Shown piece after piece: positions 1 to 8,418 of a DNA stretch of 14,269 nucleotides. The notes under the pieces are model-generated. The model made no database searches and had not been told where the DNA came from. It saw only the letters and a list, made by a program, of their open reading frames with translations. The first letter of the stretch is position 1, and every line of letters starts with the position of its first letter. Position numbers and translations under genes: made by a program. Origin of the DNA: Coprinopsis marcescibilis (taxonomy: Eukaryota > Basidiomycota > Agaricomycetes > Agaricales > Psathyrellaceae); assembly GCA_004369085.1 (NCBI GenBank), contig ML210578.1:1-14269 (forward strand), written 5' to 3'.

Positions 1-636
1 GTCCATATTGGGCATCATGGTAGCTTCAAGTTCGCGGTTGATGAGTTCAAGAATATGGTGGATGTGGTCGTCGGCAAGCCATTCTTTGGTGAGGTAGATG
101 GTAATCTTGTCAATGGATGTCTCTCCACGAACACCATGCAAGGGTCCTGTCCATGGAAGGGCTTGGAGGTGGTTGTGGGCTTTGCGAAGGAGTGATTTAG
201 TCTCAGCAGACTGATTCTTCTGTCTTTTCAGTTGCTTCTCGGATTCTGTTTGAAGTTTTGACCAAAACTTTTGCTTTGTACTGATGTCTTCGAGTTGTAG
301 CCAGTATATGACAATCCACAGCGGGTATCGAGTTGTGTTGTTGGACACGTAAGGTGAGATAATTGAGCGGTAATGGATGCTTCCTTCAGAAATGTGCTGG
401 TGAATCTGTCGAACAATAGATTTCGGAGGCATTGGAAGATGCTGCATTTCGCTGACATCAACAGCCGAAGGATCTTGGTTGGATAGGAAGTCAGCAATGC
501 TGTATTCTGAGAGGAGGATTTGCGGTGGAATGCTATAATTCAAGAATTCGGAAACAGAAAGCGTGTCGGGTGGAAGGAGTGTTGATGCAATGTCAGGGGG
601 AATGATGAGAAATGACCGTGTTTGAAAGGAACCCAT
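1..636 (-). CDS. Ulp1/C48 protease-like protein of a KDZ-type transposon, 5' part (runs off left edge)
   Basis: The minus-strand frame is open from 705 to the window edge. The first ATG is at 636, giving 212 codons with no stop inside the window. Seen: an LP.PPKSIV-like segment (about residues 67-75), a hydrophobic YPLWIVIYW segment (104-112), a basic region rich in K, Q and E (about 122-152), ALPW (159-162), and WLADDHIHHILELI (186-199). The last motif matches the opening WL-D--I---L-LL motif of Ulp1/C48 cysteine protease domains. Established knowledge: mushroom genomes carry many proteins with this order (proline-rich start, 'P.W..TYW' segment, basic linker, 'LPW', then the C48 domain), usually next to KDZ transposases. 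The catalytic His, Asp and Cys would lie beyond the left edge, so activity cannot be judged. The role is inferred to be transposon-associated deSUMOylation-type proteolysis. The element looks well preserved here because 212 codons are free of stops. Confidence 0.7.
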   Translation of the reverse strand, partial: MGSFQTRSFLIIPPDIASTLLPPDTLSVSEFLNYSIPPQILLSEYSIADFLSNQDPSAVDVSEMQHLPMPPKSIVRQIHQHISEGSIHYRSIISPYVSNNTTRYPLWIVIYWLQLEDISTKQKFWSKLQTESEKQLKRQKNQSAETKSLLRKAHNHLQALPWTGPLHGVRGETSIDKITIYLTKEWLADDHIHHILELINRELEATMMPNMD

Positions 637-729
637 TACATCAATGAGAATACAGTAAATTAGAGTAAGATGTGCGCGTCGAAATGCTACAGCTGGCAAC
701 GAAAGTCAAAATCGTAACAGAATTCCGAC

Positions 730-818
730 ATTTTGTCCAAATCTTTGATGCTGTCAGAGGTCAGAGCCCCATTTGTCCAAAACCAAAATTGGACAGAGGT
801 GTCAGGTGTCAGACCCTG
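730..818. repeat. Subterminal motif cluster and possible right end of the KDZ-type element
   Basis: Read on the minus strand from 818 inward, the sequence begins CAGGGTCTGACACC. It then shows an imperfect repeat of the same module: GGGTCTGACACCTGACA at about 816-800 and GGGGCTCTGACCTCTGACA at about 770-752. The heptamer TGTCCAA occurs at 734-740 and 774-780 and inverted at 789-795; the last two form a stem with an 8-nt loop. Clustered short motifs just inside a CAGGG-type end are typical of DNA-transposon termini, and the Ulp1-like gene starts about 180 bp further in. That this is the element end is inference, because the other end is outside the window. Confidence 0.4.
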
Positions 819-1454
819 TGTTCAACTGATCGAAATGGTACAGTAGACAACATGGACATGGTTATCGGCATACGGCATCTCCTCCAGCACTACTCCCTCC
901 CTCCCTACAACCCTCGACAACCAATCCATCTCTCCGTGAAATATTTGTACCACTCACTCACCCTCGCCATATCGATCCGTTTGCGATGAGCGTCACCCAA
1001 AGCTCTCGCAATTCGCACTTTCGGCCGTCAAACAAAATCCGGGGCCCACGAATGGTCCGGCACCTGGGTCATGGGTACATGCAGGGCGAACCGTGCATAG
1101 CACGGTTCGCCCTTGTCTCCAGATATCCTGGCTGTGCACCAAGGGACCATGCCGCAGCGTCTTTGGTGTGCCCGTCGTTTTTGGCAAGCCACAGACGAGG
1201 ACAATACGGTCCAGTCGGTTGAAAGATCCCACGTGCAACTCTTGTGCGAGATCCTACTGTTAAAACCAAGAACCTTTCTCGAGGTGACTGCTTGAACGGG
1301 AATGTCGGCCAGCATTGTATGTATCAAATGCGGGTTGTGGTAAGAGTTTCGTCTGTCCTTCCATCGATGATTTATCTGACCATTGAGAGCTTGCAGCTTT
1401 TCTCGGTAGAGCTAGCTCAAGGGAGGTGGCACGAACATACGACACCGTCGCCAA
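819..1454. other. Stretch without a recognisable gene
   Basis: A pyrimidine-rich patch (about 888-965) is followed by an ATG at 986 that opens a 78-codon frame with a low-complexity, arginine-rich product. The perfect hairpin at 1083-1113 lies inside it and forces mirror-image ORFs on both strands. No domain or splice pattern was recognised. A short TTTTGGCAAGCC-like motif near 1180 also occurs near 3788 and 9519, so a scrap of the dispersed repeat family described at 3438 and 9240 may be present. Confidence 0.4.
1083..1113. repeat. Perfect inverted repeat, 14-bp arms with a 3-nt loop
   Basis: The left arm 1083-1096 (AGGGCGAACCGTGC) and right arm 1100-1113 (GCACGGTTCGCCCT) are exact reverse complements around the loop ATA. 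It is the strongest short hairpin I noticed in the window. No promoter, tRNA-like fold or transposon end could be tied to it, so its role is unknown. Confidence 0.9.
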
Positions 1455-1782
1455 ATGTCTGGACAACGACCTTCGGCACTCTCGTTCGTCGAGGAAGGGA
1501 CTGAAATCTACCAGATAATCTGTACCAAAAGCGATAAAGAGGATCACGCCGTCGATTTGGAAGTGATTTTATCCCCCGATCTGTTCTCGCTTTGCCTCGA
1601 AAACCAGCATCGGTCGTCACTGAGAAACTCTGCTGGCCAGCTAAGAAGTTATCGATATGGCAAAGCTGGATCCAGCGAATCACGACCCTCAGCTCGCTCT
1701 ATTGCCGACATATCTGGTTCATCTGACCACTTCCCAGCTCGTCGAGGAAGTCATACCGGTGCTGAAGGAGGCGCTCCCGTGA
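1455..1782 (+). other. Coding-like block in two frames, unidentified
   Basis: From the ATG at 1455, a frame with an acidic, ordinary amino-acid composition (for example SFVEEGTEIYQII) continues to 1925, but its protein-like character fades after about 1655. A second frame opens at the ATG at 1657 and gives 41 codons, including PQLALLPTYLVHLTTSQLVE, up to the stop at 1780-1782. The change of frame could be an intron or a frameshift in a decayed gene. No family was recognised. The call rests only on amino-acid composition. Confidence 0.2.
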
Positions 1783-1989
1783 GCGTTATCGCTGGTGGTG
1801 GGGTTTCACGGGGTTTGATATTGTGCCACGACTGCCCACTACTACAGAGTTACTTCCTTGATTTAATGTACAGTTTAATTAGTGCACATAACGGAAGATG
1901 TTGGTTGTCCAACGGCCCGCCGTAGACGACATATTGAACCCAGAAGTAGCTTTATACGCTTGAGGATAAGGGAATCTGGCTTGAGGTAA

Positions 1990-2883
1990 GATCGGTCGTA
2001 TGTCTATGCAGATGCTGAGGAATATGTACTGACCAGTAGGAACGACTTGGGATTTACCACCTTCCAAAATCCATTGGCCGCCTTCAAAAGTTCCTTCACC
2101 GCGACCTCTCTGTTCTAGCTCTGATGCCACCTACACCGCCCTCCAGGCACCCACTCAGTGGGCCCAGGACGCGGCCGAATTTCTTATGTGAACCACGTCG
2201 GCTACAAGCTGCGCTTGCACATGTCTCGAAGCGGGTGAAGTTGAAGATGTTTCTCGCGATGCTGCCGGTAAGGACGACGATATAACCAATCCGGCTGCCT
2301 CAGATTCTTCGGGAAAGCATACAGAGCTAATCGCCCAGGGCCAAGGTCTCTGCACGTTCCAAGGTAAGTTTATCAAAAGCCACCATTGAAAGGGATACGA
2401 TTTTACGGGGACCTGAACAGTCCGCGAACTCGTCCATTGCCACGAATAAGCCTGTTTGAGGCGTCGTCGCGCACTGTGGACAGAGTATCCGTCAGTGAGC
2501 GGGTGACAGAACACAACCATGGTTTGGCTGGCTTACTATAGCTGGTCCTCTGCGGTGCTGAAGAATTCGCAATAGGGGTTGAATTCGTCGGTACAGAGCT
2601 GCTTGAGGTAGCTGCACCCGGCCCTGGTCTTCCATGCAATTAACAAAGGTCAGAATGGGGAAGCTGATATCACATACCAGCTCGACCAACTCACTGCTTG
2701 TAGCATCTAATCCCTTGATCTCTTGCAATAACAACGCTTTCCGGGAGGTGAAATAAGGTGCATGACATTCTGCCAAAAGAGAGGATGGTCCGCCTGGGTA
2801 GGATCGAGCACGTTGGTCGAGTTCTCCCAGAAGAGGCGTGCCTTGTGGATCAGAATCGAATTTAGAAAGAGTTCATTCGCCAT
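1990..2883 (-). pseudogene. Coding-like, intron-like blocks of an unidentified decayed gene
   Basis: Several minus-strand blocks read like protein but lie in different frames. Block one starts at the ATG at 2883 (MANELFLNSILIHKARLFWE...) and stops at 2707. An overlapping frame at about 2776-2670 reads KALLLQEIKGLDATSSELVE. A third block, about 2612-2541, reads SYLKQLCTDEFNPYCEFF...AEDQL. It ends at a candidate 63-nt intron beginning GTAAGC and ending CACAG, with a CACTGAC branch-like motif, after which YARRRLKQAYSW continues. A block at about 2100-2040 reads GEGTFEGGQWILEGGKSQVV. No continuous model joins these blocks and no family was recognised. This is probably a degraded host gene or mobile-element gene. 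Low confidence. Confidence 0.22.
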
Positions 2884-3161
2884 GCAATGACTCTTGGCTG
2901 TGTGCGACAGGCGTGTCGATCAGGACGAACCCGTCGCCTACGATGGCTACCAAACATCCCCCAACCCGAAACGACAGTCGCATGCGGCATAGCTGCTGGG
3001 TGATATGCGAGGGTTGGGGTGTGTGCAGAGCAAGAGTCCCAGTATGCACTGGATACGAGTTGAAGATATGTGTCACAGCTGATTTTGGTTCGTCGTCGTC
3101 GACGTCGCTGTCCCTATCCGGGACGAACTAGACGCGACATTAGAAGCGGATTTCGCCCAAT

Positions 3162-3740
3162 TTAACGCAGGCTCACCTGGTGCGTGCTCTGTGCTATAGC
3201 AGTCAGATCTCTACGAGGTACATTCGTTCCCAATTCCTCGACCCCCAAGGGAATCGATGCACCCAAGGGATTTTGGGATTTGAGGGCAGAAGGACGTTGA
3301 CGAGAACCAATGATTGGTGGTCGCACCAAAGATGAACGCGCGTCGTGTGTCCGCCGTTGTGAGGTTTGCTCACTGGTTGGGATGTGAGACTCGTGTTGGT
3401 ATCTAGTTTTGACTTTCAAGCCAACAACGCCGCAATGGTCAGCGTCTAACCAAAACGTTCGTCCGAGAATATCGGACACATTTGTTCTCCACTTGAATAC
3501 CTCATAGTGCGTCATTCCCGTTCGGTTGTCAAACCACGCAGCTTGTATATCGCATTTCGAACGATATCGCCTCAGTCCCTGTGCAGCAGTCATTGCATCC
3601 AGTACCATACTCAATCCTGCCCAGCCCATACATCCTGACACCATCTTTATCAGACGAGCCATTCTACGCCCTAATAGACACCTCCACGGAACGAAGAATT
3701 TTGACCAGCAAGAGGACCGATACAGTTCTGGAACCTGCAC
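3162..3740 (-). pseudogene. 192-codon open frame inside repeat copy A, unidentified relic
   Basis: An uninterrupted minus-strand frame. Part of it (about 3400-3660) has a counterpart in repeat copy B that keeps similar peptides in the same strand sense. RRYRSKCD here matches SRYRSKCD near 10070-10090. VFKWRTNVSDILGRTFWLDA here matches VFKRRSSISDIFGQKFVLAQ near 9250-9310. Peptide-level similarity between two diverged copies hints that the ancestor was coding on this strand. No domain was recognised. In copy B the equivalent segments are separated and in different frames, so at least that copy is broken. Confidence 0.25.
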
Positions 3741-4380
3741 CCGCGCACACTCCGTGTCCCTTCGCCACCTGCCTATGCAGACTCGCGTTTTGGCAAGCCA
3801 AAGCTCGGATCTTTGCTGCGCCTGTCAGTGGAGACCCTCTCAGCAAACTGATATAGCCATCCCGCTTCCCAGCGTAGCCACTCGAAGTCTGGAACACTCC
3901 TCACCCCTTTGATAACTCCCAGCTCGATTGTCGTTCAGGTCCCGGACCCACCAGTGCGAATGATCAGCGGAAACTTAAGCCATCCCTGTGCGAACAGCGC
4001 CAACCCACCTTATCAGGACCTCGTCGGTCACCACTCAACCAAGTAACGACCCTGCAGTGCAACGTCCAGCCTCTGTCTTTGAATGCTCACCATCAACTAT
4101 CCGCCCAGAAACCCCATATATAGGATATTACGCACTTGGAAACCTCCAAGGCGCCTCTCCTGCACCGTCACGCTCTTGCTGCCCTACGTACTGCACATAA
4201 TCCTCGTGCTCTCTGCAAACATTCCACCACCCAGCTTAGATCGCCTTTGGACGAGTTCGCAGACTCGGTATAGCGCCCATCGCAGCCCAGCCCACCCATC
4301 GTTATCGGACCATCGAACCTCGACAATTCCTCAAGCCGCCGACGACTTTTCAGTTCCCGGTACTCGATCAGAGACGACAC
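3438..4380. repeat. Dispersed repeat, decayed copy A (direct orientation)
   Basis: Four blocks match copy B at 9240-10255 by eye. M1 is about 3438-3500 (…CGAGAATATCGGA…). M2 is about 3510-3660, with TATCGCATTTCGAACGATATCG here against TATCGCATTTCGAGCGATATCG in B. M3 is about 3710-3770, ending TTCGCCACCTG against CTCGCCACCTG in B. M4 is about 3853-4010, with CTTAAGCCATCCCT here against CTTAAACCATCCCT in B. A weaker fifth match is 4313-4362 (GAACCTCGAC...TCAGTTCCCGG) to about 10193-10244. Copy A orders the blocks M1-M2-M3-M4. No transposase, LTR or target-site duplication was found. Confidence 0.55.
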
Positions 4381-4645
4381 AAAGATACATCCCAAGGGTC
4401 AATACTCAGCTTTGGCAGACACATTGGGAACAGATATGCTGAAGCAGTCCAAATTCGATGACAAGGAACTTATGCCTGATATCTCAGAGCTTGGCTAGCA
4501 ATTTGCTGGGCACTCAGAAGGGAAAGAGGATGTGAACAGGGTGTTCAGATGCTCTCATTGTATCATATTGTATGAATGTAATGTAATCATCGGAATACAG
4601 CAATGAAACCGTCAGTAAACCTGCTCTGTGAGTATGGACGCTGGC

Positions 4646-4664
4646 AGCTTGAATAGTTCAAGCT
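4646..4664. repeat. Small stem-loop just after the NLR stop codon
   Basis: The arms AGCTTGAA (4646-4653) and TTCAAGCT (4657-4664) are exact complements around a TAG loop. On the minus strand it begins 7 nt after the stop codon at 4674-4672, so it would lie in the NLR mRNA 3' untranslated region. A role in 3'-end stability is only a guess. Confidence 0.5.
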
Positions 4665-4671
4665 TGAGTCT

Positions 4672-7600
4672 TCATGATTGAGCTAGATATAGATTAGTTG
4701 AGTACATGGCATCGGCGCTGGATGGCATTGAGTTCATACCTGGAAGTCTGCTTTGAATATCATCTCTTTCACGCCTGCATTCAAGGGCTTCCTCTGTCCT
4801 ACCAAGTCCTTCGAGGTATATTGCATGGTTGTTGAGGTAATTGGCAAGATCGGGCTCGAATGCGGAAGGGTCATTTGCGACCAGCTTGCGGCGAATCTGG
4901 ATTGCCTCGCATGAGTAAGGGATAGCGTCGGCCACCCGACCACATTCATCAAGATCGCTGGCCATATTGTGCAAGGAGTCTGCAAGACCTGCGTTGAATT
5001 TCTCGGGATCATCGTGCACGAGTCGATGCCGTATCTCCACTGCATCCTGACCGTATCCAACCACCTCCGTTATCCTTCCAGCCATTCGGGTATACATTGC
5101 ATGATTATAGAGGGAGTTGGCAAGATCGGGCTCGAATGTGGAAGGGTTATTTGCAACCAGCTGGTGGCGAATCTTGATTGCCTCGCATGAGAATGGGATA
5201 GCGTCGGCTACTCGATCACAGCTATAAAGATCGCTGGCCATATTGTATAAGGAGTCTGCAAGACCTGAATTGAATTTCTCGGGATTATCGTGCACGAGTC
5301 GACGCCATATCTCTACCGCTTCCTGAGAACATTCAACCGCCTCTGGTTTTCTTTTTGCGTTAATAAGATACCTCGCCTGGCTTTCAAGTGACATGACAAG
5401 ACCTGCGCCGCTGATTTGTGTATCACGTTCCATCATTTTGCGACGAAGCTCAACCTCCTCCTGTGTAACAACAACAGCTTCTTCATGTTTCTTGCATGCG
5501 TCAAGGCTCCAGGCCAGATTCCGCAGCGCCAGACCCAACCGGTGCTGGAACTTCTCTGGGTGCGCAACTACCAATTGGCGATATAGGTCCAACACTTCCA
5601 CGTCGATGTCGTAGGCTTTGTCGTAGCGTTTCAGCTTATCCAGGACGTGGCCCTTTGTCTCCAGCGAGTAGGCCAAGGCTACTCGAGCTTCGTTTGCATG
5701 AGTCAATGACAGTTGGCGGCAAATGGTCACTGCTTTTTCAACATGGGGAAGGGCATCATCGGGACAATCAAGGTAGCATAGGCATAATCCCAGCCACGTC
5801 AGACTTGCGGCGAGTTGGAGTTCCGCTGTGGTATCCAGATTATCATCTTTGTATGGAGTGTATTGACTGACTGCCCCCTGAAGTAGGGGAAGGGCTTCTG
5901 CTGCGCGATTGGCTCCGTACAGACACCTGCCCAGCGAGACGTAGATCTTTGCCATCCGTCTTGCCAGTGCTAGACTTGGAGGACCGTGTGGCTGGTGAAG
6001 AGTCGTCAATCCAGTGATTGTTGTAGTATTGAAAGTGACTTACCCAAACTTTGTGTTGCAACGAAATCATGTCTACCTTGGATCTCGTCGAAGCAGCGGC
6101 CTCAAGGATGGGCCGAGGGTTCTCCACAATGATCTCACGAAGGAGTGTAGTGTGTTCTTTGCCTGCCTCCTCCCGCAGCGAGCGCCAGTGTGCATTAACG
6201 TGATGTATTGAGTACCAAAGTGGCTCGGTGAGCGATGCTCGCAAAAGGACTGGGATTTTTCGATTTTTCTTTGTCACATCCCAAACCCAATCTCCATCCG
6301 AGTATCCAAGGATTGGCACCTTTGCTGGTGTGAGCTCTCGTTGGATGGCCAGCAGGCATAGCCGTGACAAGCTTTTATGGTGGACCTCGCAGTCGATTCG
6401 GAAAGGCTGCGGGGCCCGCTGAACCAAATACTCTTGAACCGATAGATGAAGGAGGTGTATGGGCCGTGTTGGGTCGTCCTTTGAGTAGTCTTTCAGCAAG
6501 GTACGGAGGAGCATACAGATCCCATGTACATCATCCTCGGTGATTCCGTCAGGGGAATACAATTCAGCCAGTCCACGTCGAGAAAGCGGCTCCTGCAATG
6601 TAACGAGTGCCCCAATGACAATGTTGTACTTCTCCACGAACCGGTCATTATTCCACCTTAGCTTCGACAGGATATGCTCGTATAGCTTCTCCAACTTCCC
6701 AGCGGCGGTCTCCGTCTTTGTCCAGTCGCTGCTCGCACCATCTATGATATCCGCCAATTCCTCAGCATGGCCGTACGTGTTGTCAATGTGGTTTAGGACG
6801 GTTTCGGCCCAAAGGAACAATCCCTCGGATTTCACAATAAAAGCCTTCAATAGTTTGGCAGAAATGGCAGTCTGGTAGTCGGTCATTGATAGGCGGTCGA
6901 CGATAAAAGTCTTGACGTCGGCCTTGCTGGATTCACCAACCAATGGGTGGAGGAATGAGATGATATGGGGTCGATTCTCCAGATACTGCATTACAAGCGG
7001 GTCGGGGCGGGTTGTGAGGACGAACCGGAAAGTCGAGGGCAGTCGGGGGACATAGTCCCGTAGGAGTTTCAGCATGGAGGGATTCCGCTGCTCATCGAGG
7101 GCGTCGATGCCAACAACAAAGGTGCGGGTTGAGGGTAGATTGGCGACGATGGGGAGCACAAGGTCTTCGATTTGACGCGATGCTGGCGCTGAAGCCAAGG
7201 TTTTGTTTTTTATAATGAGTTCTACTATGGCCTTCTTCACGGGATCATCGACGGTGCACAGGCCTTGGACGAGTACGACTGTAAAGTCTTCTGCTGTGGG
7301 CTGCGGGCCGGTATGGTCGAAGAAAACCGAGCACACAAGGTGTCCGCTTCGGCTCAGCTCTTTGCAAATCGTGTGCGCCAACGCTGATTTTCCACTTCCG
7401 GCAGGACCTGGAACCAGAAGGATTCGAGCTCCAGATGTGGTGGGTTCTGCCTCAAGCGAAGTGGCCCACGACGTAATAGCCTCAATGTGAACAACGCGGG
7501 TGCCATCCAAGCATGCGCGTGCAGGATCCCAGGCGCATCCTTTGGGGTTGCCGAGGAGTCGCAGGGCCTCATTAACTTCAATGACTTTGCTGTCTCCATC

Positions 7601-8105
7601 TAACGGACGCACATTACAATCAATAAAGTCCCAGGCGGAAATTGACTTACGAATGTTGTAGGTGTTGTTAATTCGGTCCGCTGTCTGCAAATGAGCGTTG
7701 TGCAGAGTGAAACCTGAAGCACCATATAGGATACTGCGATCGGATCCTGTCGCTGCATCATAAGACCGTTCAGCCCGATTTTGCATCAGCAAAGGACTTG
7801 GCGGCCCTACCGTTCGTTCCCATCCGTTCCGCAACCTGGCCGCCGTCAACAATCAGGGCAGCTCTCTGGATATACGAGGGTTGGATGAGAGTCGAAAGGT
7901 CCCTTGAGGTATTGCCAGTGGAACCAGATGCTGCAAATGAAGGTCAAGTATCCATATTGGATCGTATAAGCGGGCTGCTCACGTATGCTTGTGCTACCTT
8001 CCGAGATTTGAAGGTCGCCGCCGATGTGCTGATTAAACTGAGTGGTTAATCGATAAGTGAGAGAACTATCCAGTAAAAGTATTGATCGCCTTGTACCTGC
8101 TCCAT
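4672..8105 (-). CDS. NACHT-TPR STAND protein (fungal NLR-like receptor), six exons, 1053 aa
   Basis: The spliced model has exons 8105-8097, 8037-7983, 7930-7811, 7752-7651, 7599-6044 and 5991-4672. All five junctions keep frame, and the total is 3162 nt. The N-terminus (1-95) is short, with no HET, HeLo, Goodbye or PNP domain seen. It includes GASGFTLHNAHLQ (72-84), the small motif common ahead of NACHT in mushroom STAND proteins. The NACHT domain has Walker A GPAGSGKS (160-167), Walker B VVGIDALDE (257-265) and the sensor-like FVLTTRP (288-294). After it come GLFLWAETVL (355-364) and LHLSVQEYLV (479-488), matching the helical region after fungal NACHT domains. A linker follows to 614, then nine TPR units of 46 residues in exact register (628-673, 674-719 and so on; the last starts at 996 and is incomplete). 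Known of the family: NTP-dependent oligomerisation after ligand sensing by the repeats, in fungal non-self recognition or cell death. Ligand and output are unknown. Catalytic motifs are intact and no premature stop is seen, so the gene looks functional. Confidence 0.85.
4711..5262 (-). repeat. Two nearly identical 276-nt TPR repeat units in the NLR gene
   Basis: Two tandem units (5262-4987 and 4986-4711) each encode two 46-residue TPRs of alternating type, one LAD...PS.F.PD and one LAN...PEKFNAG. The anchor GGCAAGATCGGGCTCGAAT recurs exactly 276 nt apart (CAAGAT at 4845 and 5121). The upstream TPRs (units 628-857) keep the 46-residue register but differ strongly in sequence. The last four have therefore been duplicated or homogenised recently. 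Such high internal conservation is a known mark of fast-evolving repeat arrays in fungal NLRs. Confidence 0.85.
5992..6043 (-). other. Intron 5 (52 nt) joining the NACHT part to the TPR part
   Basis: The donor GTAAGT begins at 6043 and the acceptor CACCAG ends at 5992, phase 0. Removing 52 nt joins ...HKVW to PHGPPSLALA... and fuses the NACHT frame with the TPR frame. Without splicing, the NACHT frame runs into an Arg/Ser-rich tail and stops at 5843. Intron retention would therefore make a NACHT protein lacking TPRs. Confidence 0.85.
7600..7650 (-). other. Intron 4 (51 nt) of the NLR gene
   Basis: The donor GTAAGTC starts at 7650 and the acceptor CCGTTAG ends at 7600, phase 1. It is a multiple of three with no stop, so a read-through protein would carry 17 extra residues before the NACHT domain. 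Removal gives ...NNTYNIHGDSKVIEV..., which fits the pattern of related proteins better. Confidence 0.75.
7753..7810 (-). other. Intron 3 (58 nt) of the NLR gene
   Basis: The donor GTAGGG starts at 7810, a GGCTGAAC branch motif lies near 7774-7767, and the acceptor GATGCAG ends at 7753, phase 1. It joins ...ERMGTN to ATGSDRSILYGASGF and moves the upstream coding frame away from the one that reads through. Confidence 0.7.
7931..7982 (-). other. Intron 2 (52 nt) of the NLR gene
   Basis: The donor GTGAGC starts at 7982 and the acceptor TTTGCAG ends at 7931, phase 1, joining ...EGSTSI to PSGSTGNTSRD. An alternative donor GTAGCA at 7997 also gives phase 1 and a 67-nt intron, so this junction is the least certain of the five. 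Confidence 0.5.
8038..8096 (-). other. Intron 1 (59 nt) of the NLR gene
   Basis: The donor GTACAAGG starts at 8096, a GATTAACC branch-like motif lies near 8053-8046, and the acceptor CTCAG ends at 8038, phase 0. It leaves a three-codon first exon, ATG-GAG-CAG. Tiny first exons do occur in mushroom genes, but the start codon choice depends on this intron being real. Confidence 0.5.
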
Positions 8106-8160
8106 ATCCAACGGGTTGACGATATTGACAGATTCGCACACGACAGATCCAAAGGAAAGC

Positions 8161-8213
8161 GCGACGAGAGACAGAGAAGGAGAGAAAGAGAAAGACAGAG
8201 ACAGAGAGGAAGC
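8161..8213 (-). promoter_or_regulatory. Pyrimidine-rich tract upstream of the NLR gene
   Basis: On the plus strand this is nearly pure GA (GAGAGACAGAGAAGGAGAGA and so on). On the coding strand of the NLR gene it is therefore CT-rich and lies about 55-110 nt before the proposed ATG at 8105. CT-rich stretches just upstream of the transcription start are typical of filamentous-fungal promoters. The same tract is also a simple-sequence repeat, and its role is inferred from position only. Confidence 0.5.
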
Positions 8214-8418
8214 AACAGCAATTCTACTTCCGAGCAGTCTTATCAGTTCACTGCAGTTCACACGGTGTCTGGTTCCCGACACAGCATTGCGATGAACCAT
8301 TCACCGCTCATGTCACATTGCAGTGAAGCAGGGAATATACCCCTTTTCAAAATGAATCCAGTTTCGCTACCTAAAACAAGCTTTACTGACTTCAGAACCA
8401 CATCAGATATAAGTATTA

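Noticed and set aside
4711..5262. Tandem repeats considered as a satellite or CRISPR-like array
   Set aside because: The 276-nt units keep codon register and encode TPR helices, so they are protein repeats within an exon.
4672..6009. A separate 445-codon TPR protein
   Set aside because: It has no ATG at its start (TTG), begins inside intron 5, and its first residues join smoothly to the NACHT frame after splicing.
5843..7852. A 669-codon NACHT-only gene with an Arg/Ser-rich tail
   Set aside because: Its ends are intron read-through. A canonical 52-nt intron at 6043-5992 joins it in frame to the TPR part, and its apparent start (TTG, not ATG) lies in the wrong frame upstream of intron 3.
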